Origin: Lachnospiraceae bacterium
Lineage (GTDB): Bacteria; Bacillota; Clostridia; Lachnospirales; Lachnospiraceae
Assembly (NCBI GenBank): GCA_900757145.1
Contig: CAAEMT010000004.1
Location: forward strand, 1 to 44,436
Length of the DNA: 44,436 bases
Reading direction: 5' to 3'
Every line of letters starts with the position of its first letter. The first letter of the stretch is position 1. The notes under the pieces are model-generated. The model was not told where the DNA came from. It saw only the letters and a list, made by a program, of their open reading frames with translations, and made no database searches. The position numbers were made by a program, and so were the translations under genes. Positions 31,738-40,831 of this stretch are shown piece after piece.

Positions 31738-32589
31738 TTATTTCCCACTCTCCAAAAGCATTGCATATACATCACGCTTCGACAGCCCGCGGTCTTTTGC
31801 AGCCCGCTTCATTGCTTCTTTTCTGTCGCAGCCCTGCTCCTCATAGAGCTTCACGTGATCGGAAATATCCATTTCCTCCCATTGTTTCTGCTGCTCTTCC
31901 TGCATTTCTGCTCGGCTGCGCCCCTCCATGACGATCACGCACTCACCTTTTGGCTCGTGCTGCTCATAATAAACCAACGCCTCAGAAAGTGTCGTCAGAA
32001 ACGCCGTCTCATAACGCTTTGTCAGCTCACGGCAGACCGTGATGCGGCGCTCGCCAAGCATTTCATAAAGCTCGCGCAGTGTGCGCAGCAGACGATGCGG
32101 CGCTTCATACAGGATTGTAGTACGCGTTTCTGTTTTGAGTTCTTCAAGTATCTGCTGCTTCTCCTTTTTATCGGATGGCAGGAATGCCTCGAAGCAGAAA
32201 CGTCTCGTCGGAAGTCCCGACAGCGTAAGCGCCGTCACACAGGCGCACGCTCCCGGAAGAGAAGTAACTTCAATTCCTGCCTCATAACACAGATGCACAA
32301 GCTCTTCGCCCGGATCGGAAATTCCCGGTGTTCCGGCATCTGTGATCAGCGCAATATTTTTGCCCTCCCTCATCTTCTCAATGAGCGTGTATGCTTTTTC
32401 TATCTTGTTGTATTCATGATAGCTTGTCATCGGCGTTTTGATCCCGAAATGGTTCAAAAGATGGAGGCTGTTACGCGTATCCTCCGCCGCGATCAGGTCA
32501 GCCTCGCGCAACACGCGCAGCACGCGCATTGTGATGTCCTCAAGATTTCCGATCGGCGTCGCACATAAATATAATTTTCCCTGTTCCAT
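31738..32589 (-). CDS. rsmI: 16S rRNA (cytidine1402-2'-O)-methyltransferase RsmI
   Basis: A 283-aa tetrapyrrole-methylase-fold enzyme. The start LYLCATPIGNLEDITMRVLR and LIAAEDTRNSLHLLNHFGI are diagnostic, then MTSYHEYN, NIALITDAGTPGISDPGEELV and LPGACACVTALTLSGLPTRRFCFEAFLP. The C-terminal ~45 residues (KLYEEQGCDRKEAMKRAAKDRGLSKRDVYAML) are the extra HTH-like tail of the family. The ATG at 32589 follows GGAGAAAGGATCACT; a longer frame upstream lacks conservation. It modifies C1402 in the 30S decoding centre using S-adenosylmethionine. Confidence 0.96.
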   Translation of the reverse strand: MEQGKLYLCATPIGNLEDITMRVLRVLREADLIAAEDTRNSLHLLNHFGIKTPMTSYHEYNKIEKAYTLIEKMREGKNIALITDAGTPGISDPGEELVHLCYEAGIEVTSLPGACACVTALTLSGLPTRRFCFEAFLPSDKKEKQQILEELKTETRTTILYEAPHRLLRTLRELYEMLGERRITVCRELTKRYETAFLTTLSEALVYYEQHEPKGECVIVMEGRSRAEMQEEQQKQWEEMDISDHVKLYEEQGCDRKEAMKRAAKDRGLSKRDVYAMLLESGK

Positions 32590-32706
32590 AGTGATCCTTT
32601 CTCCTGGCGCACACGACCCGCAAGCACAGTCCCTGTCCGGCGCTTCTCCTTTTGACAATAGCTGTTGCACCTCGAAAACACGTCTTCTTGTCACGACTCT
32701 CCTGCG

Positions 32707-33444
32707 TCAATACCCATATATCTCTGTGATCTCCGGCGTGTAAATACCCGGTTTTTCGTATACAATCAGCGGCTTTTCCACCGTCATCCTCGGTTTTCCT
32801 CCTCGCATTGCCTCGATCAGTACCATATTCGGCTCACGATCCACATACGGATACACGAGTCGCATCCGTTTTGGCTCAAGCTTGTACTCGGATAAGGTAC
32901 GGATGATCTCTGTCAGACGAAACGGTCGATGAACCATATAAAATTTGCCACCCGGGCGTACGAGCTTTGCTGCCGCGCGCACAACATCCTCCAGCGTGCA
33001 AAAAATCTCGTGGCGTGCCGCCGCTTTTTCTATATCTGGATTTGTCAGCCCGTGCTGTCCGATCATATACGGGGGATTTGATGTGACTGTGTCAAAAGAA
33101 GCCGGAGCAAACAGCTCCCCGGCTTCTTTGATATCCCCCTGAATGATCTCAATCCGCTCTTCCAGACCGTTGTGCAAAACACTCCGGCGTGCCATATCTG
33201 CACTTAATGCGGAAATCTCAAGCCCTGCGAAGTATTCTCCTTTTGTCTTTGCTGCAAGCAGGATCGGTATGATACCTGTCCCAGTACCAAGATCGAGCGC
33301 CCTGCCGCCTTCCTTTACATGCGCAAAACCGGAAAGCAGAACGGCATCCATGCCGAAGCAAAACAACTTTTCATTCTGAATGATCTGGAAACCATTGCGG
33401 TGCAGATCGTCCAGACGTTCGCCGTCTTTCAACTCAGTTCTCAT
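32707..33444 (-). CDS. tRNA1(Val) A37 N6-methyltransferase family (TrmN6/YfiC-YabB)
   Basis: A 245-aa class I SAM methyltransferase. Motif I is ALDLGTGTGIIPILLAAKT, the N6-adenine motif NPPY is in TVTSNPPYMIG, and GLEISALSADMARRSV is the acidic loop. The C-terminal PYVDREPNMVLIEAMRGGKP fits the YabB branch. In Bacillus the homologue yabB lies in the same cluster near rsmI. Target specificity is inferred from the family. It overlaps ricT by 11 bp. Confidence 0.9.
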   Translation of the reverse strand: MRTELKDGERLDDLHRNGFQIIQNEKLFCFGMDAVLLSGFAHVKEGGRALDLGTGTGIIPILLAAKTKGEYFAGLEISALSADMARRSVLHNGLEERIEIIQGDIKEAGELFAPASFDTVTSNPPYMIGQHGLTNPDIEKAAARHEIFCTLEDVVRAAAKLVRPGGKFYMVHRPFRLTEIIRTLSEYKLEPKRMRLVYPYVDREPNMVLIEAMRGGKPRMTVEKPLIVYEKPGIYTPEITEIYGY

Positions 33445-34378
33445 TCAGTTTCGATTTCCCTTCTTTTTTCTCAAGAGCCTCAAGCTCCTTTAATTCTTTC
33501 TCTTCAGAAGAGTTCTTGTTTCCTTTTTCGTGTTTGTCACCCTTTGCACTGCGCTCTCTGCGCTTTCTCGGCTTGAACTTAAGCTCAGAAACATCATATT
33601 CCTGTATTTCTTTTTCATCTCCGGCATCAATCAGCACCTTGACTTTTTGCCGAAGCACATTGACGCTGTGTACCTCTCCCTTTTGTCCGTCGAAGATCGT
33701 GACGGTATCTCCTACAGCCGGAAGACGGCTGTTCAGATACTCATAAGTCTCCTCTTCATTTTTCAGACAGCACATCAGACGACCGCAGACGCCTGATATT
33801 TTGGTCGGATTCAGAGAAAGATTCTGCTCTTTTGCCATCTTAATAGATACCGGAGCGAAATCGGACAGATAGCTGTTACAGCAGAGTACTCTGCCGCAGA
33901 TGCCAATCCCTCCGAGAATCTTTGTCTCATCACGCACGCCGATCTGGCGCAGCTCGATACGCATCTTAAATACAGCCGCCAGATCCTTTACCAGCTCACG
34001 AAAGTCGATTCTTCCGTCCGCTGTAAAGTAAAAAAGGACTTTGTTATTGTCAAATGTATATTCCGCATCGATCAGTTTCATATCGAGGCCGTGCTTTGCA
34101 ACCTTTTCCGTGCAGATCTTCAACGCCTCTTTTTCTTTTATGCGGTTACGCTTAGCGCGCGCATCGTCATCCGGCGTCGCTACACGGATCACAGCCTTTA
34201 ACGGCTGAACCACCATATCGTCCGGCACGCTGCGGATACCTCCGGTAACGGTACCATACTCTACGCCTCTCGCCGTCTCCACGATCACGTGATCACCTAC
34301 ATTGATTTTATAATTCTTTGGATCAAAGTAATATACCTTGCCCGCATTTCTGAATCTAACTCCTACTATCTTAACCAT
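33434..34378 (-). CDS. ricT: PSP1-domain protein RicT (YaaT)
   Basis: A 314-aa protein. Residues about 60-145 form the PSP1 domain: PDDDARAKRNRIKEKEALKICTEKVAKHGLDMKLIDAEYTFDNNKVLFYFTADGRIDFRELVKDLA. It is followed by FKMRIELRQIGVRDETKILGGIGICGRVLCC and the Cys cluster VCGRLMCCLKNE, which in Bacillus RicT takes part in Fe-S binding. A basic/acidic tail (KPRKRRERSAKG ... EKKEGKSKLNEN) ends the protein. In Bacillus, RicT acts with RicA and RicF on RNase Y targeting, sporulation and competence. It overlaps both neighbours by about 10 bp in a tight operon. Confidence 0.95.
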   Translation of the reverse strand: MVKIVGVRFRNAGKVYYFDPKNYKINVGDHVIVETARGVEYGTVTGGIRSVPDDMVVQPLKAVIRVATPDDDARAKRNRIKEKEALKICTEKVAKHGLDMKLIDAEYTFDNNKVLFYFTADGRIDFRELVKDLAAVFKMRIELRQIGVRDETKILGGIGICGRVLCCNSYLSDFAPVSIKMAKEQNLSLNPTKISGVCGRLMCCLKNEEETYEYLNSRLPAVGDTVTIFDGQKGEVHSVNVLRQKVKVLIDAGDEKEIQEYDVSELKFKPRKRRERSAKGDKHEKGNKNSSEEKELKELEALEKKEGKSKLNEN

Positions 34379-35369
34379 GTATATTCTCCTTCATGACAAG
34401 GAACAGAAGCTCCATTGTCAGGTCAAAATTCACATTTGCGCTAAGACGTGTCTTGGCATTTTCAATTGCCTTCATGACCTCCTCAACGCCTTCATACGAA
34501 CACACCTTCACTGTGTCGCGTATCGTCTTTAACTCGTCCCGGAATACGATGCCGTCAATATCTCTTGTCGCCTTGTAGTAGACCATATCGCGGTACCACA
34601 ACGCAAGAATATCAAGATAATCCTGAATTGTCACCTTATATTCCTGCACTTCCTTCACATAATCAACCAGTTCGCTGATCTGCATATTGCCGAGATTACG
34701 GATCAGGCGCATGGCAGATGACTTGATCAGCGAAAAATCCTCTGAGGAAGCAAGCCGTACTGCCTTTCCGATATTTCCCTGTGCAAAAGCCACACAGATA
34801 TCCGCCTGATAATCCGGCACCTGTATCTGCTCCATCAGATACTGCTTCACCGTCTCATCCGGCACCGGCTTCAGATTCAGTACAACACATCTGGAACGGA
34901 TCGTATCAAGAAGAGCCTGCTCGTTCGTCGTAAGAAGAATGATAACAGCGTACTCAGGCGGTTCCTCTATCGTCTTAAGGATCGCATTCTGCGCCTGTAC
35001 TGTCATCCTTTCTGCGTCAGGAATAATGTATATCTTATAATTTCCATTGTATGGACGTATCTGAATATCTCCGGAAAGCTGCTCCCTGATATCCTCCACA
35101 CCAATACTGGATGGCTTCTCATGTGCCAGGTATATGATATCGGGATGGTTTCCGCTCTCAGCCTGCAAACAAGAATGACACCTGCCGCACGGACGCTCTC
35201 CGGTGCTCTCGCATTGCAACGTCTGGGCGAATGCTGATGCCAGACGATTCTTTCCCGTTCCTTTTTCTCCGGCAAAAATATACGCGTGGCTGACCTTGCC
35301 TGTCTCAATCGCTCGCGTAAGATGAGCAATCTCCTGCTTGTGCCCTAAAATATCGCCAAATCCTGCCAT
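34371..35369 (-). CDS. holB: DNA polymerase III subunit delta'
   Basis: A 332-aa clamp-loader subunit. AFGDILGHK-type start (MAGFGDILGHKQEIAHLTRA), AYIFAGEKGTGKNRLASAFA (P-loop-like; the last S/T is Asn here), zinc-finger Cys (CGRCHSCLQAESGNHPD), DAERMTVQAQNAILKTIEEPPEYAVIILLTTN and SRCVVLNLKP are all family hallmarks. Delta' does not hydrolyse ATP, so an altered P-loop is acceptable. The ATG at 35369 follows GGAGGCAGGGGTT and was preferred over 35384. It overlaps ricT by 8 bp. Confidence 0.93.
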   Translation of the reverse strand: MAGFGDILGHKQEIAHLTRAIETGKVSHAYIFAGEKGTGKNRLASAFAQTLQCESTGERPCGRCHSCLQAESGNHPDIIYLAHEKPSSIGVEDIREQLSGDIQIRPYNGNYKIYIIPDAERMTVQAQNAILKTIEEPPEYAVIILLTTNEQALLDTIRSRCVVLNLKPVPDETVKQYLMEQIQVPDYQADICVAFAQGNIGKAVRLASSEDFSLIKSSAMRLIRNLGNMQISELVDYVKEVQEYKVTIQDYLDILALWYRDMVYYKATRDIDGIVFRDELKTIRDTVKVCSYEGVEEVMKAIENAKTRLSANVNFDLTMELLFLVMKENIHG

Positions 35370-35498
35370 AACCCCTGCCTCCATTCCATCCAGTACTTTA
35401 CGGGAGCTTATCTAATGTATAAGTATGCATAAGTTTCCCATTTGAATCAGTATAACACATTTTATATTTAATGGGAAGATTGCAAAAGACGCATTATC

Positions 35499-36095
35499 TT
35501 AAGTTTTTATTATCCCGGAAATATAGGATGCCACCTCATCCATACAGATCTGCCTGTCCTCATTATTGGCAAACCGCTTTTTGATTCCTGCTTTTTTGAT
35601 ATTCTCCTCCGAAAAATCTTTCTGATCGGCAAGGAAACGGCGACAGACCTCTTCGTAATTCGGTGCTGCCTGCTTTTTCTCCCGTTTTATCGACCGCGCA
35701 AGCCTCTGTTCGTCTGAGACTTCTATATAAATAGGAACTACCCTTTCCGCTCCATAGTAATCTCTGACCTTTGCATAAGATTCCAGCGTCCCAAGCGCCA
35801 GATAATTATGATGCTCCATATCGACATCCGTACCGTCGGCTGTAAAGTAATACCAGACGCCCTGCACCGTATCATAGGAGCGAAGCTCGATCACTCTGTC
35901 TTCCTCCTGCATGAGACGCAGCATCTCCTCAGTCACAAAATGATACTGCACACCGTCAGTCTCCTTTGCCCGAATCGGTCTTGTCGTATACATGATAAAT
36001 GGCGTAAGCGCCAGCTCCTGCCTCAGAAGCATATCCTCATAGATTGTGTCCTTTCCGGATGAACTTTTGCCCATAATATAAAATAATTTTCCCAT
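35499..36095 (-). CDS. Guanylate kinase-like protein
   Basis: A 198-aa nucleoside monophosphate kinase-like protein. The P-loop IMGKSSSGKDTIYE is followed by TTRPIRAKETDGVQYHFVTEE, the guanylate-kinase pattern (TTRPxRxxExxGxxYxF). Residues after 100 hold an Arg-rich lid (EQRLARSIKREKKQ). The lid and later regions diverge from housekeeping Gmk, so the substrate is uncertain. It sits where many Firmicutes have tmk upstream of holB. Confidence 0.82.
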   Translation of the reverse strand: MGKLFYIMGKSSSGKDTIYEDMLLRQELALTPFIMYTTRPIRAKETDGVQYHFVTEEMLRLMQEEDRVIELRSYDTVQGVWYYFTADGTDVDMEHHNYLALGTLESYAKVRDYYGAERVVPIYIEVSDEQRLARSIKREKKQAAPNYEEVCRRFLADQKDFSEENIKKAGIKKRFANNEDRQICMDEVASYISGIIKT

Positions 36096-36110
36096 TTTGT
36101 ATCCTCTTTA

Positions 36111-37577
36111 CTACTCTGTCTCGAAACGGCGTACGACTTTGATCTTCTCTCCCGCATAATCTGCAAGTCCCTGAAGCTCAAAACCACATTTCGTGTAATA
36201 TAAAAACTGTTCAAGAAGTTCCTGTGTGATCTGCTCCCCCGGAACCAGAAGCGGAATCCCCGGTGGATAGAGATAGACAAATTCAGCTGAAATACATCCT
36301 GCGCTCTCTCGAAGCAAAACCGTATGCGCTTCACTGTTTGCAGCCGCTTCTATTGTCATCACTTCTTTATTTTTATGAAGACTTCTCAACGTTTTTGTCC
36401 AACGGTGCCCCTGCTGCTTTATTTTTCGCATTGTTTTCGGTGTTTCTGTAAGCTCTCTATCTACTTCCAGCAAAGCCCGCGTCAGCCTGTCGAAACCCTC
36501 CTGCGTATCACTGACCGTCATAATAGCCGTCACATACTCCGGCGCATCCATTTCCACTTCCAGATGATACTCTTTTCGCAGAATTTTGGCAAGCTCCCGT
36601 CCGCTGTACGCACACCGTTCTGTGGAGATCAGCACCTTTGACCTGTCATAATCAAATGCAGACAGCTCCCTTTCTTTTCCTGTGACAAGATAGAGCCGCT
36701 TCATTTTACCAAGTTCAAGGCGCATCTTCTCCAGACGCTCTGTAAATATCGCAAACAGATCATCTCCCTCATCCTGCATCAGTTTCACACAGCGATCCAT
36801 TGCCGCCATCAGTACATAGCTTGGACTGCTCGTTTGATAAATACCGAGATACTGCCGAAGCCTCTCACAATCTACCCGACTGCCCTGTACATGAAGAAGC
36901 GCACTCTGCGTCAGTGCCGGCATCGTCTTATGCAGACTGTTGATTACAAGATCCGCCCCGCAGGCAAGAGACGTCTCCGGAAAGTATTCGTGCATCGGAA
37001 AATGCGCGCCATGCGCCTCGTCTACAATAAGAACAGCTCCGGCTCTGTGCACCTCTGCTGCAATCTGACGAATATCAGAAACTACGCCATCATACGTCGG
37101 GGAAGTGATGATCACTGCGCTGATACACTGTGTGTTCTGCTTCTCCAATGCCAGCCGTACTATCTCAGGCGAAATACTTCCGTTTATTCCCCGCGCCATA
37201 TCCGCTTCGGGATACAGATATTCTGCATGAAGACCATTTAAAAATACTGCATGGTACACTGCTTTGTGGCAGTTGCGCGCCATCAGCACCGCATCGCCGC
37301 GCCGCGTTGCCGCAGAGACTGCCGCAAGGATTCCGCATGTACTGCCATTTACGAGATAAAACGATTCCTCTGCTCCGTAAAGCTGCGCCGCCCGCTTCTG
37401 CGCCTCAAGCAGGATCCCCTGCGCATGATGCAAGTTATCAAAGCCATCGATCTCTGTAATATCGATCGCAAACGGATCGCCGAAATGGCTGATATGCCGC
37501 TTGTGTCCCGGCATATGCAAAGGATAGTACTCCGAACTACCGTATTGCTCTAATTGTTCCAGTAAATCTGTTTTCAT
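36111..37577 (-). CDS. Orn/Lys/Arg decarboxylase family PLP enzyme
   Basis: A 488-aa fold type I PLP protein. HMPGHKRH opens the family domain, then SFYLVNGSTCGILAAVSA, ITSPTYDGVVSDI, VDEAHGAHF and the PLP-lysine motif NSLHKTMPALTQSALLH. The C-terminal third matches the Orn/Lys/Arg decarboxylase C-domain (GIPLLVPGEQITQELLE). The short form without a wing domain is like Bacillus YaaO/SpeA, so arginine or lysine decarboxylation for polyamine synthesis is likely. Substrate cannot be decided here. It is the first gene of the holB cluster, as yaaO is in Bacillus. Confidence 0.9.
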   Translation of the reverse strand: MKTDLLEQLEQYGSSEYYPLHMPGHKRHISHFGDPFAIDITEIDGFDNLHHAQGILLEAQKRAAQLYGAEESFYLVNGSTCGILAAVSAATRRGDAVLMARNCHKAVYHAVFLNGLHAEYLYPEADMARGINGSISPEIVRLALEKQNTQCISAVIITSPTYDGVVSDIRQIAAEVHRAGAVLIVDEAHGAHFPMHEYFPETSLACGADLVINSLHKTMPALTQSALLHVQGSRVDCERLRQYLGIYQTSSPSYVLMAAMDRCVKLMQDEGDDLFAIFTERLEKMRLELGKMKRLYLVTGKERELSAFDYDRSKVLISTERCAYSGRELAKILRKEYHLEVEMDAPEYVTAIMTVSDTQEGFDRLTRALLEVDRELTETPKTMRKIKQQGHRWTKTLRSLHKNKEVMTIEAAANSEAHTVLLRESAGCISAEFVYLYPPGIPLLVPGEQITQELLEQFLYYTKCGFELQGLADYAGEKIKVVRRFETE

Positions 37578-37622
37578 GCGTCAACTCCATTCTTCTGCCT
37601 GCGTTATATTTAGCCTGCTCAA

Positions 37623-37651
37623 AAATTGGCTTACAACTTGTAAGCCAATTT
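37623..37651 (-). terminator. Terminator of the restriction-modification operon
   Basis: A perfect 14-bp inverted repeat (AAATTGGCTTACAA / TTGTAAGCCAATTT) with one unpaired central base, followed by further T residues on the minus strand (AATTTTTGAG). It lies 37 bp after the endonuclease stop. Confidence 0.8.
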
Positions 37652-37687
37652 AATCAGATAATTCATTCCTCTGATACCTATATTAAA

Positions 37688-38608
37688 CTATCTCGGTCCC
37701 ATAAACCTGTCACCATTCAAATGTATCATATGCTCCGGCTTTTCAGCAATCCAGACCTCTGTTTCCCACGCAATTTCTCCTGCAAATTTCTTATATGTCT
37801 TGAAATCCCAAAATGCGGTTACAAATATTTTTCCAGCTGTAACATCCTTCGTCATTTCTGTAATCTCCAAGATACGCTTCTGATCCATCGGACCTACAGA
37901 AGTGACCGCCTCAACAAAATAAATCCAGTTTCTATCTTCCCGATATAACACAACATCCGGCATCTTGTCATGAAGTGTGATTTCAAATCCTAACGCTTTT
38001 AATTTATCTGTATTTTTCACAAGATCTTTTTTTATTGTATCTCCAACATACAGACATTCTGAATTTGGCGCAAATCTCGGTGCGAACTCTTCAATAATAA
38101 CTTTCTGGAGTTCATTATGTTCGCCGACAGAAAATTTAAAATCTTTACTGTTTATATTTACCGGCATCATCATCGCCTTCTTTTTGGAAGTATACATATC
38201 AATCAGCGTCTCATGCTCAGAAAGAAACCTTTTTATAGATGCCTCCCATGCAGGTGTTTGCATAGTCCTCAGTATCTGTACTGTTTCCTCCGTCAATCTA
38301 TACTGATAATTTGGACTATTAGTTGCCTTTCCATTATCCTCTGCCAGAGCCGCTGTGCGAAATCTATGCAAAGCCCGTTTTCTAAATGTTTCTCTGCTAT
38401 TTTCCGCATAACTCATATCATAATATACATTTACAAATTGAATAATATCGTGAATGCGCATCCATTCATTAGTTGCGTCACTCCAGGACATATCTCGTTT
38501 TATTCCTGCCATTGCCAAAATCACATAACAACATATATCTGACTGCTGTGCCTTTGGCATTCCTACGGTTTTTAAAAATTCTCTTGCCTCTTCTATCTTA
38601 TCAGACAC
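37688..38608 (-). CDS. BsuBI/PstI-type restriction endonuclease (predicted CTGCAG)
   Basis: A 306-aa type II restriction enzyme. Its C-terminal half carries the BsuBI_PstI_RE pattern: SECLYVGDTIKKDLVKNTDKLKALGFEITLHDKMPDVVLYREDRNWIYFVEAVTSVGPMDQKRILEI, a PD-(D/E)xK-like core with the D-V-V and E-A-V acidic positions. The N-terminal ~150 residues are the accompanying helical domain (IQFVNVYYDMSYAENSRETFRKRALHRF). Its start overlaps the end of the methylase gene by 8 bp. Specificity for CTGCAG is inferred from family. Confidence 0.93.
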   Translation of the reverse strand: MSDKIEEAREFLKTVGMPKAQQSDICCYVILAMAGIKRDMSWSDATNEWMRIHDIIQFVNVYYDMSYAENSRETFRKRALHRFRTAALAEDNGKATNSPNYQYRLTEETVQILRTMQTPAWEASIKRFLSEHETLIDMYTSKKKAMMMPVNINSKDFKFSVGEHNELQKVIIEEFAPRFAPNSECLYVGDTIKKDLVKNTDKLKALGFEITLHDKMPDVVLYREDRNWIYFVEAVTSVGPMDQKRILEITEMTKDVTAGKIFVTAFWDFKTYKKFAGEIAWETEVWIAEKPEHMIHLNGDRFMGPR

Positions 38609-40088
38609 AGTACCCCTCCAATATCAAATTACAATTTGCTACCGAATAATCCCGACTCTTTATCATCTTTCTGCCCATTTCCTGAATAGACTCCAAATCC
38701 GGTACAGGCATTGCATTAATTTCTGTCGAATTGACCTGTGTGGAGCCATTTAAAATACGGTAATATTCATCATATAATGTAGAATTAAACAGCACATACA
38801 ATCCATACACCAAACATTCCGACATTTCCGTCAGAACTCCATCCACAAAATTAATTTTATTTTGAGTACTGATCTTTTTGTATTGTGGAAATTCTTTTGC
38901 GAGATATACCCCGCACTGTAGCCTTCTTGGCTCTTCTTTCGCTGTAAAACGCTTTACAAACAAATAATTTTTATTATCCTGCATCAAGCCACGTTGGTCA
39001 GTCACTACATATTCATGTTCTTTCTGTATAGGAAATTCTACCTTTCCTTTCTTTATATGCTGCGAATAAAATAAAGGTATTGCCCCTTCTTCCGCTTCAT
39101 CTCTCAGAATCTCACGATTACGGAAATCTACAGTTAACCCTGTTTTCATTTTTACACCAATCGCAGGAAGGGTTTTATCGAACGTATGCAGCTTCCTCAA
39201 TACTTCTACTTCGCTTTCATCTGTCACCAGATAAACATAATAGTCTGGACCTGCCACAACCAAATCATATGGAACCTTCAATGATGTGATTTCTCCAAAA
39301 TCACTATTTGATTTCGAAGATGTAATCGTAACCGATTCTGGCTTTTTAGTTGTTTTTCTGGCTTTAATAATAATTGTTTCCTGCAGCACACTTTCCTTAT
39401 CGAAAACCTTACTACGGCTAACAAAAAGATGAATATGTTCTAGTTTCCCTTCTGTCAGAAAATATTGCCGAAAGCGCTTAAAATATGCTCCTGATGTCCA
39501 CGATCGAGGAATAATGTACACCATCTCTCCATTTTCACATAAGTTAAATAATCCCATAGATGCAAAAATGAAATACAAATTTGGCGCCCCATAGCATACT
39601 TCCGGCATTGCTGTTGCTTCTGGTGCATTTTTCGGTATTTTCATATACGGCGGATTTCCAATCACAAAATCATACTTTTTAGGTTCTGCACTTTGACCTA
39701 TCATATGATTAAAATCCAGATACTGGCTCAGAATATAATTATCTTCAATTATGTTAACTGTAAGCTTTTTCTTTGTCTTTTCTCTTAAGTATTCCAAATT
39801 ACGTTTTAATAATGGCAATACATTCATATCATTTTCATAGCAGGTAAGCTCAATTTTTTTAATAGAATCTATTGTATCTAATCGTTCAATAAAAGCACAT
39901 GATAATATGCCTGAGCCTGCTCCAGCATCAAGTACACTTACTTTATCTTTTGTCTCCTCAATATTATATAAGCCAGCCATAAAACGAGCAGTTTCCATGC
40001 TGGTAAAGAACTGTCCATATTTTTTGCGTTCTTTTTTCGGCATACTCTCTATATATGTATTTGTAAGTTCTATAATTGTCTCTAGCAT
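38601..40088 (-). CDS. N6-adenine DNA methyltransferase, BsuBI/PstI-type
   Basis: A 495-aa modification enzyme. Motif I SVLDAGAGSGILSCAF and motif IV VIGNPPYMKIP give the class N6-adenine MTase order, followed by a C-terminal target-recognition region. GQFFTSMETARFMA near the start is the conserved lead of this group. It should protect CTGCAG sites (several occur in this window, for example at 4065, 4298 and 27708). First gene of the operon, so that methylation begins before the endonuclease is made. Base composition is more AT-rich than that of the flanking housekeeping genes. Confidence 0.94.
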   Translation of the reverse strand: MLETIIELTNTYIESMPKKERKKYGQFFTSMETARFMAGLYNIEETKDKVSVLDAGAGSGILSCAFIERLDTIDSIKKIELTCYENDMNVLPLLKRNLEYLREKTKKKLTVNIIEDNYILSQYLDFNHMIGQSAEPKKYDFVIGNPPYMKIPKNAPEATAMPEVCYGAPNLYFIFASMGLFNLCENGEMVYIIPRSWTSGAYFKRFRQYFLTEGKLEHIHLFVSRSKVFDKESVLQETIIIKARKTTKKPESVTITSSKSNSDFGEITSLKVPYDLVVAGPDYYVYLVTDESEVEVLRKLHTFDKTLPAIGVKMKTGLTVDFRNREILRDEAEEGAIPLFYSQHIKKGKVEFPIQKEHEYVVTDQRGLMQDNKNYLFVKRFTAKEEPRRLQCGVYLAKEFPQYKKISTQNKINFVDGVLTEMSECLVYGLYVLFNSTLYDEYYRILNGSTQVNSTEINAMPVPDLESIQEMGRKMIKSRDYSVANCNLILEGYCV

Positions 40089-40122
40089 ATCTCACCTGCC
40101 TGCAAGCCTTCTATTTCTTATC

Positions 40123-40151
40123 ATTATACTATAACTTGCTATCTTTTTCAA
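40123..40151 (-). promoter_or_regulatory. Promoter of the restriction-modification operon
   Basis: TTGAAA (40146-40151), 17-bp spacer, TATAAT (40123-40128) on the minus strand, 35 bp upstream of the methylase start. Confidence 0.88.
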
Positions 40152-40327
40152 CGCCCTTTTACAAACATACGTTCTGCTTTTGTATATAAACTACCATTTC
40201 TCCCTGTGCAAAGACTCTTTGCGCGCCAAAATCCCCGGTCAAATTGCCTGCAATGAGGATTTGCTTGTTTTTTACAGCTATATACCGGATAATACAGGTA
40301 CAAAACATACACAGGGGGAAGTCAGAA

Positions 40328-40765
40328 ATGAGTATTGGAAAACAGATTTTGGAATTGAGACAGGAGCGAAATATGACGCAGGCAGAGTTTGGCGCAATAT
40401 TCCATGTGACGCGTCAGACTATCTCAAACTGGGAAAATGAAAAAAGCTACCCTGATCTGCAAATACTTGTAGATATGAGCAATATATTTGAAATCTCACT
40501 CGACAAATTATTAAAGGAGGATACCAATATGATCAAAACCATCGATCGTGAGCGTTCCTTTATCACATATGTAAAACGCCGCAACTCTCTCATCGACATG
40601 CTCACCGGAACAGGAACGGGATTGCTGATCTCCTGCTTTTTCTCCGCCCCGTCAGCAAGACAGCTGCTGGTCGGGCTGATCGGCGTCGCACTGTTCTTTG
40701 CCGGAGCCGTCCTAAAGACCAGCCATGACAAAGCCATCTTACGGCATCTGGAAGAACAGGAGTAA
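40328..40765 (+). CDS. XRE-family transcriptional regulator with C-terminal membrane segment
   Basis: A 145-aa protein. Residues 1-65 form a Cro/CI helix-turn-helix (QILELRQERNMTQAEFGAIFHVTRQTISNWENEKSYPDLQILVDMSNIFEISLDKLL). The C-terminal half is hydrophobic (about 95-130, LISCFFSAPSARQLLVGLIGVALFFAGAVL) with one or two transmembrane segments, so it may be a membrane-anchored regulator. GGGGGAAGTCAGAA precedes the ATG. It faces away from the methylase gene and is convergent with the histidine kinase. Targets are unknown. Confidence 0.88.
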   Translation: MSIGKQILELRQERNMTQAEFGAIFHVTRQTISNWENEKSYPDLQILVDMSNIFEISLDKLLKEDTNMIKTIDRERSFITYVKRRNSLIDMLTGTGTGLLISCFFSAPSARQLLVGLIGVALFFAGAVLKTSHDKAILRHLEEQE

Positions 40766-40831
40766 AGCTGCGGACAAAAACCTATGCGGATCTGAGACAG
40801 ACGCAGATGCAAGGCAGGCAGAAGAGGTGTT

